From Stenogyne calaminthoides (lineage: Eukaryota > Streptophyta > Magnoliopsida > Lamiales > Lamiaceae): a stretch of 64,000 bases of DNA. The stretch lies in the NCBI GenBank assembly GCA_037126765.1, contig JBBCBC010000056.1, positions 248,001 to 312,000 on the forward strand, given 5' to 3'. Below, one piece after another: positions 34,545 to 46,694 of the stretch. Every line of letters begins with the position of its first letter. Within the stretch, counting starts at the first letter, position 1. A model generated the notes under the pieces. That model saw only the letters and a list, made by a program, of their open reading frames with translations, searched no databases and was not told where the DNA came from. The translations under genes were made by a program, and so were the position numbers.

Positions 34545-37229
34545 TCAAAGCAGATTGGCAACGGTCTTGACATCCATTTCTTCCACATGTCTCTCGAATG
34601 TATTCAAAGGCAGACCCTTTGTGAATAGATCTGCTAGGTTGTCTTCTGACGCTATCTTTGCCACATCTATATCTCCTCTCTTAACGATATCTCGTATAAG
34701 ATGGTATTTCCTTTCAATGTGTTTGTCTTTGGCTTTGTGGGCTCTTGGTTCCTTGAATTTGCAAATCGCATTGTCACAATAAAACAATGATTCTGGCCGG
34801 GCAAATTCGAACTACATTCAAGTCCACTAGGAAGTTCTTGAGCCAAACCGGACTTCTTTTCATTTGCCTCAAGCGCCTACATATTCGCTTCCATGGTAGA
34901 ATCTGCGACGCATTTCGCTGACGCTTTCTCCATGTCACGACTCCTCCCCCATGCAAAACACACTACCGTAGAGGTAGATTTTCCGAGTCTATGTCCGATT
35001 GAAATCCGAGTCCGTAGCCGATGGGGATTAGACTATCTGACTGATAAATTAACATTCTATCCTGAGTTCTTTTCAGATACTTCAGAATATTTTTAACTGC
35101 CGTCCAATGTTCTTTCCCCGGGTTACTTTGATATCTTGCCACCATGCCAACGGCAAAGCAGATATCCGGTCTTGTACACAACATTGCATACATAAGGCTT
35201 CTGACAGCCGAAGCATAAGGAGTGTCTCTCATGTCATCTATCTCCTTTTGCGTCTTAGGGCACATTTTCTTGGATAGATGGATTCCATGTTTGAAAGGTA
35301 CGAAGCCTTTCTTGGAATCCTGCATGCTGAATCGTTTCAAGACAGTGTCTATGTATGAAGCTTCATGACAAAGCCTATCATCCTTTTCTTTGCGATCTCG
35401 AAAGTGATCTTGATCCCAAGGATGTGTGCGGCTTCCCTAAGTCCTTCATATCAAACTATTTTGAAAGCCATGCCCTTCGCCCGATAACACATTTACATCG
35501 TTCCCCGATGATCGAAATGTCGCCTTCAGATAGTACTAAGAATACCAATGCGCTTCGACACGCTTTTTGTACACACAACTTTCGAACTCATTTTGATCAA
35601 ATCCATAAGACTTTATTACATGATCAAAACATTGGTTCCAAGCTCTGGATATCTGTTTGAGTCCGTAAATGGACTTCATGAGCTTACAAACTAGGTGTTC
35701 TTAGCCTTTTTCAATGAAGCCTTGGGGTTATTGCATATAGATCTCTTCATCAAGACTTCCGTTAAGGAAAGCTGTCTTGACATCCATTTGCCAGATTTCA
35801 AAGTCGAGATGCGCAGCAATCGATAAGAGTATTCAGATGGACTTGAGCATGGCTATAGACGAAAAAGTTTCCTCATAATCTATCCCTTCTTTCTGAGTAT
35901 AACCTTTCGCCACGAGTCTTGCCTTGAAAGTTTCCACCTTCCCGTCCAGTCCTCTTTTTCTCTTATACACCCACTTGTAACCAATGGGTTTGACCCCATT
36001 AAGTGGTTCGACTAGCTCCCACACTCTGTTATGATTCATAGAACCCATTTCGGCTTTCATTGCTGTTTGCCAAGAATCTGCATCCTTGTCTTGGATTGCC
36101 TCGTCATATGTCCATGGGTCTGATTCGTCTTGTCCGGGAATCAAGTCCGAGGACTCTCCTATTCCCATGAATCTCTCCGGCTGTTTCACAACCCTCCTAC
36201 TACGACGAGGTTCTGGTTGTGTAAGTGTGTCGTTTGGTATGTCATCTTGTACAGTTGGCATTGAGGTTAGCCCCCTTAGCTCATTTAAGGTAATCTCACT
36301 TCTGGGTCTTCTTTCGTTCATATAGTCTTCTTCCAAAAATCTAAAGTGGGTTCTTATTACCACCTTTTGATCTTCGGGACCATAGAACATACACCCTTTT
36401 GTTCCCTCGGGGTATCCCACAAACAACCTTAATTCTGATCGAGGATCCAATTTACCGGCTTCCTTGTCCAACACGTAGGCCGAACACCCCCAAATTCTCA
36501 TGTGTCTCAAACTAAGCTTGCGCCCAGTCCACAATTTTTGGGAGTTTTGGGAACCGATTTGGATGGCACCAAGTTCAGAATGTAGGCTGCTGTTTCCAAG
36601 GCATGACCCCAGAACGACTTGGGAAGATCCGCATAACTCATCATAGATCTAACCATTTCCAAAAGAGTTATGTTTCTTCGCTCTGCAACCCCCGCTTTTG
36701 TTGAGGGGTTCCAGTGCGATTAGTCGATGCAATCCCTTCATCGCACAAGTAGTTCAAAACTCATCGCCGAGGTATTAGCCTCCACGATCGGATCGTAGAG
36801 ACTTGATACGTTTTTCCCTATGATTCTCTTGAGCCTTAAATTCTTTGAATTTCTCAAAGGTCTCAGATTTATGCTTCATAAGGAAAATATAACCGCATTC
36901 TTGAGTAGTCATCAATAAAAAGTGACGAAATACTCATAACCTCCTCTTGCTTTGGTTGACATTGGACCACATACATCTGTGTGAACGATTTCTAACACTT
37001 CTTTGCTCTATTCCCTTGGCTCCAAATGCCCTCTTGGTCATTTTACCCTCCAAACATGATTCGCGGGTTGAATTGGTTCAACTTGGAGAAACTCCAAAGA
37101 ACCGCCTTTCACCAACCTTTGGATCCTCTTTGAATTTATATGTCCCAATCTTAGATGCCATAGAAGTGTCTCGTTCACGTCCCGATGAACGCTTTTCTCG
37201 AAAGCAGATTGATGTGTTATAGGATGCAT
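34545..37229 (-). pseudogene. pol: Copia pol of element C: integrase, RT, RNase H
   Basis: On the - strand, 37229-37038 has the integrase zinc-binding start ('LLWHLRLGHINSKRIQRL'). 37000-36700 holds frameshifted integrase core. 36534-35833 carries the integrase C-terminal region ('WGCSAYVLDKEAGKLDP') and the start of RT ('YKWVYKRKRGLDGKVETF'). 35780-35560 holds more RT. 35340-34963 is the thumb ('FSMQDSKKGFVPF'). 34956-34545 is RNase H ('KHIERKYHLIRDIVKRGDID'). The YVDD site (about 35520-35545) is unreadable because of local changes. Many lesions sit at CTG/CAG positions of the sister copies A and B. Confidence 0.88.
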
Positions 37230-38482
37230 TTAAGTGAGTGGTGTGCCTTTGTTAATTGTATAGAGATTATTCGACAACGTTCCATCACGTATAAATTTAT
37301 CAAAAAGAGAAATGGTAACAACTTTATTAAAAGTAACCGAATATCCATCAAGAAAAAGTTTAGAAACTGAAATTAAATTCTTTCTAAAATTTGGAACGTA
37401 AAGAACATCTCTTAAAATTAAAACTCTGTCTTCAAAAGACAGGTGCACTTCTCCCACTGCTTCAGCTGCCACTCTCGTAGAATCGCCCGGTGGATGATGA
37501 GGATATCACTCCCACTAAGTTGCGTGTCCGCTTGAACCCAGTAAAAAGTGAAACAAACATGATCGATGGATCCTATCCACCACCCATAAATGGGAGGCAT
37601 ACGCCGCTAAACAAGTTTCAACAACTAGTGCATGAGAATTACCTTTCTTTCCATTCCTTTTGGGTTTGGAACAGGCTAACCTCCAATGTCCTTTCTCACC
37701 GCAATTAAAACATTTTCCTTTTGGTCCTTTCTTGACACCCAAGCAAAATAACCCGTCTTTTTCTCACTTTTCTTAGTGATGAGTTTGCTTTGGTTCTGAC
37801 CACTTTCCTTTTCTTGAGACTTGCGTTCCACTGGCCTAGATCTCGAGAAAAGACTTTTGGTCACCAATGCTTCGTCTTTCTTTCCTAAATGCTTCTCTAT
37901 TTTCTCCAAGACTTCTTGTAGGATGTCCATAGTAAACATGTGATCACTCATCACAAAACTACAGTAAAACCCATCGAAGCATCTTGGAAGAGTTAGCAAA
38001 AGAAATTCGATTTGGGCCTCATCACAATACTTAGTACCGAGATAAGCCAGTTTTCCAAAATGGTGTTTAATTTTGAGAACATGCTCCCTCACGGGTGTTC
38101 CCTCAGCCATCTTTAGCCTGGCCACATCGTCATTTTTAAACTGATTGATCATGCGGTCTTTTGTTAAAAACATTTCTTCAAGACTTTGCATAATTTCTGC
38201 AGCAGACTCAACACCTTCATGAATGTGTCTCAAATCACTAGACAGTGAAGTCAAGATTACACATTTCATGGGTTCATTGGCCTGCTCCCAAATATTATAC
38301 GAGTGTCTTTCCGCATTAGATGATTCATCAGTAGGCTTACGTGGCTTGGGTACATCAAGAACCCAATGATGTTCTTGTGCAGGTAGGACAAAACTCATAT
38401 TTCGTTTCCAAACATTATAGTTGTCACCAGTTAATTGGTGTTCTTTGAGTGTATATAACAGTGGATTAAAAGGTTGCGACAT
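37230..38482 (-). pseudogene. gag: Copia gag and protease of element C
   Basis: Starts at ATG 38482 ('MSQPFNPLLYTLKEHQLTG'), a UBN2-type Copia gag. It continues through 'LEEMFLTKDRMINQF' and 'VREHVLKIKHHFGKL' to a CCHC zinc knuckle 'CFNCGEKGHWRLAC' (around 37710-37670), which packages RNA in this family. The protease active-site block (Asp-Ser-Gly type, 'SIDHVCFTF' follows it) at about 37575-37555 has lost two bases at the Ser codon. Frames change near 37700. 37472-37230 carries the end of protease ('LRDVLYVPNFRKNLISVSKL') before integrase. Confidence 0.88.
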
Positions 38483-39962
38483 GATGAACTGAAATAAACA
38501 ATAATATGCATAAGAACAAATATATCACAAGACTCGATCACATGCATCATAGTAAAATCTCAAAAAATATGAACATGCATTAGCCAACATCTCAAAACAG
38601 TTTAAATAAGCCACGTGGGGTGGGTCATTATTTAAACACATTCAAGCAGGTTACAAACAAGAACAGTTACAAACCTTTAATATCCAGATTAATAGTTGGC
38701 TCCCACTTGACCAATATAAAATTGACAGGGACTTCGGGGAAGTATATGCATATCAATTTTATACCTAAGTAATAACCATGATTAAATACAGGATTATTAT
38801 TTCGCTTTGAACGAGCCTCGTGGGGAGGTCATCGTCGCCACTAGTAATAATCCACAATCATCCATTTGGAATTCATTCATGTGAAAGCTAACTTTTGACC
38901 GTCCCGTGGGGGGAATTTCTCCAAAAGAATTCACAAATAAATAAATCATGGAGGTCAAAATTTATTCAATTTTATTTTTCGGAATAAAATTATCAATTAA
39001 TTATTTAAACATACTTAGTAATTTTGAAGGTGAGATTTTTCATTGGGCAACTCTCATGCAAACTCATTTAAACAAATTAAATAAAGCATAAGATAACACA
39101 AAAATAAATCAAGCAAGGCGGAAAAATAAACATATTGAGCACAAATTATCCAATTTTCATGGTTTGATTTTTCTTGGCTTGATTTTGAAGAAACGTCGTC
39201 TTGAATTTCTCCCACTCGATCGTCTCGAAAAGAACTCTGTCTCGAAATGCCACGCTTCAAGTAGCTTCCGAGTCAGATCTTGGCGCCCACATCCGTCGCC
39301 TTGGCACACAGCAATAGCCTTTCGGCGACCTCGGCGAGACCGCCCGCGTCGGCCTCAGCGGCCTCGGCGAAATTCGTGAGGCGGCGAGTGTACCGCAAAT
39401 CCATTCAGCATACAGCCGCTCCTCGCCCATGAACTTCGGCGGCGTTAAGCATCCCCAAGACGCCTTCGCCTCTAATCCGCCCGTAAGCCGCACCGCCCGC
39501 GCGTCTTACCTATGTGCCATCCGTCCGTCGGCGACCCTGCTCGACCTCGACCCCGACCTCGGCCTGCCCCGCGCGTCTTCGCGCCAGATCAGCGTGCCTC
39601 CCTTAACACGTTTACGCGACGACGCCCGCCACGCCTTCTCTTATCCTTTAATTCTTCGTCTCCGCCTCTGTTTTCGATCCGGTTACAATTTATTTACAAA
39701 AATAAATAAACCTAGATCTAGACTAGTCTATTACATTGATCAAATCAAACAAATCCTAATCTACTCATGGATTTTCTCACGAGGCAAAACGAATCCGAAC
39801 GAATCGAATTAAAACCACAATTTATATGCATGCATAAATAAACACATTAAATTCCATGACAATTGGATACCTGCAAAAAAAGATCTAGCAATTCTACTAT
39901 CCAATTTCAAATTTAATGACAACGAATTAAATTACAATTTAAAATTTAGAGCCCGAAACCGT
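38483..39962 (-). other. 5' leader of element C with a GC-rich island
   Basis: 1.48 kb between gag and primer site. 38590-38800 is nearly identical to the leader of B (43690-43890). 39250-39660 is a GC-rich island (many CGCC, CGGC and GCGTC strings) in an otherwise AT-rich element. Its open frames differ from those at the same place in A and are not supported as genes. 39700-39960 is AT-rich. Confidence 0.7.
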
Positions 39963-39975
39963 GGCTCTGATACCA
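39963..39975 (-). other. Primer-binding site of element C
   Basis: TGGTATCAGAGCC on the - strand, two bases after the 5' LTR; complementary to the 3' end of initiator tRNA-Met. Confidence 0.92.
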
Positions 39976-39977
39976 GT

Positions 39978-41751
39978 TGTTAGGGAATAAGTTGCACGGA
40001 TCTATTCGGGATGAATATTTAAATACAAATTTAATTCTTATAATTATTACTAGCATGAATTAATCCTATATTAATTCAAATAATAATCCAACAACAAATC
40101 ATGCATATAAACAAGTCACGTAAATCCTACGCATGCGGAAATTCTACGAGTTAACGTGAACATACCTCTTGGGATGCCAATGGTCTTGTTGATTAGACAC
40201 ACCAAAAGAACTTCCCAAGTATTCCCTTAATCCTTGCTCGACTATCCGGTGGTAGGACGCTTGCGAACAATTAACAAAAGGAAAATAAACTTTGTTGCAC
40301 CACCTTTGTGGATTTACTAATTTTTTCAGCACATAAAATTGTACTTGGGAATGAAAGAATCATCCCCTATTTATAGATAGGGTGGTGGTCGAAATTTTAG
40401 GGAAAAAACAATGTGGGAAAATCTTTTCTTGATCTCCAAGAAATCTTGAATATATCTCCTATATTCTTTTTTCCATAATTATAATATTCGACAAAAAATC
40501 CCACCTTATCTTTGTTATGGAATTTTCGAAATATTAGGCAAGAATCCAAGATTTGGATCTTCTTGAATTTATGAGATATTCTTGTATTTCAAGAAATACA
40601 TATCTTTCATAATATCTTTTCAAGAAAATCAAGAAAATCTTTCTTGCCCTTTATATTTCAATATTTTCGAAAATTGCTTCATGGATAACCAAGTGGGAGA
40701 TTTCTTGAATTTAATGAGATTATCTTGTATTCCAAGAATACATATCTTCATTCCATAACAAAATTCAAAGAAAATCTTTCTCCCCTTTTATCCATAAATT
40801 TCGAAAATTATGAGGAAAAATAAGCAACAATATTTATTTTATTTTAAACACCTTTTTCAGTTATTGGACTATATGTTGGGCTACTTAGGGGGCCTTTAGG
40901 AGAATTAAGATTGGACCTTCCAATGGATCTTGAATTATCAATATTGAGCCACAATATTATTCAAGCCCATAAATATTAATTAATCCCACTACATAATTAA
41001 TATTGCACTATCCATCTTAACCCATATTACGACCAATATGGCTCCCGGTTATTATTTCCCGTGTTTAAGATTATCTAGCCCATTAATTAATTCAAGCCAC
41101 TGAAATAGCTTTCCATTAATTAATATCTTCTGTCCTTGATTAAGGAACGACTCAACATTATTATCCATACCGGAAACTAGTTCCACTTGCAAGATTTGGT
41201 ATAATAAAGCTTATGAACCTCCCAAGGGGGAAAATCGAACAAGCGTACTTGCACAAGATTCTCCGTATTAAATCTTAGCAATCACATGTGACCAATAATA
41301 TTGCCCAAGATAAAAAGTATTGAATCTCGTTGATTCTCTACCCATGATAAGTCAAAGCAATAGTTTAAAACCACATGATCTATTTAAGAGCGAAGATTAA
41401 GAAATAACGGTTGCGACTAATTCTTCCTTGTTCGAAATCAAGAATTTGTCCTCCCAGAATAAATAACATCGGTCATGCACTAGTGTAATCTCTTGGTCAA
41501 GACAAGTCAATCTGAAAATTAACCTTTCACGATGGATTGTCCATTTCCATCTAGGTCGTGAATGGTGTACTTTTTAGTTACAAGGGATCAATTTAATCAT
41601 GATCGGTATCATAAATTAAAAATGTAACATGTACTAAAAAAAATATGTAACATTTGGCGATATTTAAAGCATCGATGATAAACAATTTATTTCATAAATA
41701 AGTCCGAATTTTGATTATACAAAAGTAAAAGTTTTCGAAATAATCCCAACA
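39978..41751 (-). repeat. 5' LTR of element C (1774 bp)
   Basis: Matches 32593-34427 closely up to about 41355. From there to 41751 the alignment abruptly becomes gapped, with CTG/CAG-containing words missing or replaced. Confidence 0.9.
40368..40375 (-). promoter_or_regulatory. TATA box in 5' LTR of C
   Basis: TATAAATA followed by GGGGATGA on the - strand. This copy would drive the genomic RNA of C. Confidence 0.6.
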
Positions 41752-43591
41752 CGGGTACCTATATAATATTTAATTCCGATCGTGGATCCACATTCCTTGT
41801 CCAACCACATATCTTGGACACCCCCAAATTTTCATGTGTCTTAAATTAGGCTTGCGCCCGGTCCACAACTCTTTAGGGTTTTTAGGAACCGACTTAGATG
41901 GCACCAAATTTAGAATGTAAGTCGTTGTTTCCAAGGCGTGACCCCAAAACGATTTGGGTAGATCCGCATAACTCATCATCGATCCACCATTTCTAAAAGA
42001 GTTATGTTTCTTCGTTCGCATATTTTGTTGAAAATTGATCAAGGACTTCGTCGGAAAGTTTTTTCAAAAAATCATCAAGGTTTTCCCATCGGATCGTAAC
42101 ACTTGATCGTTTCTCCCTATGATTCTCTGCTTGAGCCTTAAATTCCTTGAATGTATCAAAGGTCTCAGATTTATGCTTCATAAGGTAAACATATACATAT
42201 CTTGAGTAATCATCGATAAAGGTAATGAAATACTCATAAAATCCTCTTGCTTTGGTTCGACATTTATTCATTGGTGTGAAATTTCCAACACTTTTTGGCT
42301 CTATTCCCTTGGCTCCGAATGCCCTCTTGGTCATTTTACCCTCCAAATATGATTCATGAAGTTGGGATTGGTTCAAAGGGAAATGAACCATCATGAACCA
42401 ACCTTTGGATCCTTTTTTGGATTAATATAATCTCAATTTTAGTTCATCCTATTATTGAAACACTTGTGTTATAGGATTAATTTGTGAGTGATTTTAATCA
42501 AAATTCGACAACGTTCAAACTATTAAGAGTAATGGTAACAACTTTATTAAAAGTAACCGTATCCATCAAGAAAAAGTTTAGAAACGAAATTAAATTCTTT
42601 CTAAAATTGGGAGCGTAAAGAACATCTCTCCAAACCTTGTCTTCAAAAAGACAACAACTTCTCCCATTTCATTTCCACTCTGCATTTTTAAACAAAAGTT
42701 AAATAAAAACAAACATGATCGATATCTCGTATCCACTACCCATAAATGAAAGCATCAAATAAAAACAACTAAACATATTACCTTTCTTTCCAATCCGCTT
42801 GGGTTTGGAACATCCTCCAATGTCCTTTCTCTATGGTTAAAACATTCTCCTTAGTGTTCTTTACTCCTCCATCTCCCTTCAACCCTCTTTTGTCCTTGGC
42901 AAATTGAGTTCACTTCATGGCCTTTTGCCTTTTTCTTGTTCTTACCACCTTTGTTAGAAGAAGAAGAAGGACCTTTTGCCACCAAGGCTTGGCTCTCTGT
43001 TGCCCCAATATCCCCCTCTCTTAGAGACCAAAGCTTGGATCGATCGACAACTTGAACTTTTGATTGTTCATTTGGTAGTTCGACGAACTGTTCAAACTTT
43101 TCGGCGGAATGGAATGAAAAATCGATCTGGGTCTCGATGTCATATTCAAAAGTACCTCAAGCTTATTGAGGTGAGCCATCATCCGGAGAACGTGCTCCCT
43201 TCTATTCCCTCCACCGTTTTTTCATAGAGAGCATATCCCTCATGGTGATCCGGCGAGCCACACGGTTCTGATGTTGAAACATCGCTTTAAGACTTGTCAT
43301 GATGTCTGCAGCAGTTTCAAAGTTTTGATGTTGGTGTTGCAACACATCTGACATAGAAGCCAGCATGGTGCACTTAGCCATCTCATTTGACCGCTCCCTG
43401 TCAGCATAATCTTTCTTATCCGTTTTGCTGGACTCATCAGTAGGCTTTTCGGGTTTTAGGACAGTAAGAACCCAGTTATGATGTTGTGCAATGAGGACAA
43501 TAGTGAGTTTTTGATTCCAATCAACGAAGTTTTCACCAGTAAGTAAATTGTCTTTAAGTATATTGAACAGTGGATTAAAAGGTTGCGACAT
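41752..43591 (-). pseudogene. gag-pol: Copia gag start and integrase of element B
   Basis: On the - strand gag starts at ATG 43591 ('MSQPFNPLFNILKDNLLTGE') and reads to about 43202. It is clearly homologous to, but quite different from, the gag of C. 43200-42400 is badly frameshifted and AT-rich; zinc knuckle and protease can only be guessed there. 42394-42002 carries integrase core pieces ('KMTKRAFGAKG', 'YEYFITFIDDYSRYVYVYL'). 42042-41770 carries the integrase C-terminal side ('SFWGHALETTTYILNLVPSK'). It stops at 41752, where element C interrupts it; the reading resumes at 32592. Confidence 0.82.
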
Positions 43592-44814
43592 CCTGAACTG
43601 AAATAAATAACAATCGTATAAGCACAAAATTATCACATAATTCGATCACATGATTCATATTAAAATCTAAAAAAAAAAAATGAACATGCATCAGCCAACA
43701 TCTCAAAATAGTTTAAATAAGCCACGTGGGGTGGGTCATTATTTAAACACATTCAAGCAGGTTACAAACAGGAACAGTTACAAACCTTTAATGTCCAGAT
43801 TAATAGTTGGCTCCCACTTGACCAATATAAAATTGACAGGGACTTCGGGGAAGTATATGCATATCAATTTTATACCTAAGTAATAACCATGATTAAATCT
43901 GAAATTATTATTTAAATTTTGAACGCGAGCCTCGTGGGGGGTTATCGCCGCCACTAATAATAATTCACAATCATCCTTCGAATTTATTCATGTGAAAACC
44001 ATCTTTTGACCGAATCCGTGGGGAATTTCTCCAAAAAAATTCACAAATAAATAAATCATGGAGGTCAAAATTAATTCAATTTTATTATCCTAATAAAATT
44101 GTCAATTAATTATTTTCAAAAACATACTTAGTAATTTTTTTAAAGTGAGATTTTTCCACAACAATTTCTCATGCATCAGCATATTTAAACAAATTAAATA
44201 AGCACGACAATAAATAAAGGAAACATCAAAACAAAAAAATTAAACATATTGGGCACATATATCCAAGCTCATGGTTAATTTTGTCATGTCTTGATCTTGA
44301 GAAATAGTCTTCATAGCACTTCATTGTTAGATCTCGAAAAGCTCTCGCTCGCCTATGTTCTTTAAAAGCGTCCTTTTTCCGGCATTAGGTAGCTCATGTA
44401 TCCCGTTATCCGATCCGGCTTACAATTTACTCCCGGTCGCGTCCGCTTTCGCGCCGAAAAAATAAATAAACCTAGATCGTCCGACGCAAGTAGTCTATTC
44501 TTTAATTCTTTGTCATCGTTATCGATCCGGTTACAATTTATTTACAAAAAATAAATAAACCTAGATCTAGACTAGTCTATTACATTGATCAAATCAAACA
44601 AATCCTAATCTACTCGTAGATTTTCTCACGAGGCAAAACGAATTCGAACGAATCGAATTAAAAACCACAATTTATATGCATGCATAAATAAACATTCATC
44701 AAATACCATGATAATTGGATACCTGCAAAAAAAATCTAGCAATTCTACTATCCAATTTCAAATTTAATGAAAAACGAATTAAATTACAATTTAAAATTCA
44801 GAGCCTGAAACCAA
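43592..44814 (-). other. 5' leader of element B
   Basis: 43690-43900 is nearly identical to the leader of C. The GC-rich island of C and A is reduced here to about 100 bp (44400-44480). 44500-44700 again matches C. No gene. Confidence 0.7.
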
Positions 44815-44827
44815 GGCTCTGATACTA
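44815..44827 (-). other. Primer-binding site of element B, one mismatch
   Basis: TAGTATCAGAGCC on the - strand; the family form is TGGTATCAGAGCC. Confidence 0.85.
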
Positions 44828-44829
44828 GT

Positions 44830-46689
44830 TGTTGGGGAATTAATTGTCCGGATCTATTCGGGATGAATATTTAAATACAAATTTAATTATAACAATTATT
44901 ACTAGCATGAATTAATCCTATATTATTCAAATAATAATTCAACAACAAATCATGCATATAAATTTATCACATAAATCCTACGCATGCGGAATAGCTAGGA
45001 GTTTACGTGAACTAACCTCTCGGAGTGACAACCGTTGAAAAGATGGATATCCCTGTTCACACGAACAAACCCAAAGAGTCTTCTCAAGTATTCTCTCGTC
45101 CTTGTCCAACAATCCGGTGGAAAGATACTCATGAACAATTAACAAAAGGAAAAATAAAATTATGTTGCACCACCTTTGTGAATTTCTAATTTTTCCAACA
45201 CATGGAATTGCATGGGGATGAAAAATTCATCCCCTATTTATAATACTAGGTGGTGGCCGATTTTTTTCCCTAGAAATAAGATGGGAAAATTTTTTTTTCT
45301 TGATCTCCAAGAAATCTTGAATATATCCAATATATTCTTTTCTCCATATTTAAAATATTCCACAAAAAAATTCCACCTTCTCTTGTTATGGAATTTTCAA
45401 AAAATAAGGGCCAAAATTTTCAAGATTGGGATCTTCTTGATTTATGAGATATTCTTGTATTCCAAGAATACATATCTTCCATAATATCTTTTCAAGAAAA
45501 TCAAGAAAATCTTTCCTTCCTTATTTATTCATTATTTTCAAAAATTTACAAACAAATAGCCAAGTGGGAGATTTCTTGAATTTAATGAGATAATCTTGTA
45601 TTCCAAGAATACTTATCCTCATTCCATAACAAAATTCAAAGAAAATCTTTCTCCCTCTTTATTTATTTATTTTTGAAAAATTTAGGAAAAATAGGCAACA
45701 ATATTTTATTTAATTTTAAACACCTTTTTCAGTTATTGGACTTTATGTTTGGGCTACTTGAGGGGCCTTTAGGAGAATTAAGATTGGACCTTCTAATGGA
45801 CTTTGAACTTCCAATATCGAGCCACAATATTATTCAAGCCCATAAATATTAATTAATCCCACTACATAATTAATATTGCACTATCCATCTTAACCCATAT
45901 TACAGTTAATATGGCTCCCGGTTATTATTTTCCGCGTTTAAGATTATCCAGTCCATTAATTAATTTAAGCCACTGAAATAGCTTCACATTAATTAATATA
46001 TTTTTCCTTGGTTCCGGAACGTCTCAACATTATTATCCATACCGGAAAACTAATTTCACTTGCGAGATTTGGTATGATAAAACTTCTGAACCTCCCAAGG
46101 GGACTAATCAAACAAGACGCACTTGCACACCGATTCTCAGTATTAAATCTTAGCAATCGTCATGTAACTAATAATATTGCCCAAGATATAAGGTATTGAA
46201 TCACATTGATTCTCTACCCATCGTAAGTCAAAGCAATAGTTATTAATTCCACACGATCCTATTTAAGGAACGGAGATTAAGAAATAACTAACCACGGAGG
46301 TCTAATTCTTCTATATTCAGTACTGAAGAATTTATCCTCCTGTAGGTCCCCTTCAGTGCAACATTATGCACTAGTGTAATCTCTTGGTCCAGACAAGCCA
46401 ATCTGAGCCTTACACTTCAACCTTTCACGATGGATTGTTCATTTCCATCTAGGTTGTGAATTCCGTACTTTTAGTTACAAGAGACTGTTAATTTAATCTT
46501 CTGTGATCTGGTATCACTAAATTAACTACAATGTAACACGTACTAATTATTGAATAGTTATGCAGTAAATATTTGTAACATTCAATGATATTTAAAGCAA
46601 CAATGATAAATAATTTATTTAAGCAAATAAGTCCGAAATTCAGTCTGGTTATACAAAGTAAAAGCATACTTTTCAGTATAACTCCAACA
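44830..46689 (-). repeat. 5' LTR of element B (1860 bp)
   Basis: Matches 28722-30578 over its full length. TG...CA ends and the GTGAG flank are intact. Confidence 0.92.
45235..45242 (-). promoter_or_regulatory. TATA box in 5' LTR of B
   Basis: TATAAATA followed by GGGGATGA on the - strand. Confidence 0.58.
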
Positions 46690-46694
46690 GTGAG
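46690..46694. repeat. Target-site duplication of element B (right, GTGAG)
   Basis: Perfect match to 28717-28721. Confidence 0.9.

Larger units (their letters stand above)
32593..41751 (-). mobile_element. Element C: Ty1/copia retrotransposon nested in B
   Basis: LTRs at 32593-34427 (3') and 39978-41751 (5'), with a primer site next to the latter and a polypurine tract next to the former. It sits in the integrase region of B in the same orientation. It is the most complete Copia copy here (9.16 kb), with gag, protease, integrase, RT and RNase H all recognisable, though frameshifted. C must have inserted after B. Confidence 0.92.
28722..46689 (-). mobile_element. Element B: Ty1/copia retrotransposon with nested element C
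   Basis: LTRs of 1857 bp (left, 3') and 1860 bp (right, 5') with a perfect GTGAG duplication. The own internal parts are 30579-32592 and 41752-44829, interrupted by element C. On the - strand the order is primer site, leader, gag start, integrase, [C], RT, RNase H and polypurine tract. All coding pieces carry frameshifts. Without C the element would be about 8.8 kb. Confidence 0.9.

Noticed and set aside
39257..39812. GC-rich open frames in the leader of C
   Set aside because: Same reason as in A; not conserved between copies and without recognisable domains.
39963..39975. tRNA-like sequence
   Set aside because: Only the complement of the tRNA 3' end is present. It is a primer-binding site, not a tRNA gene.
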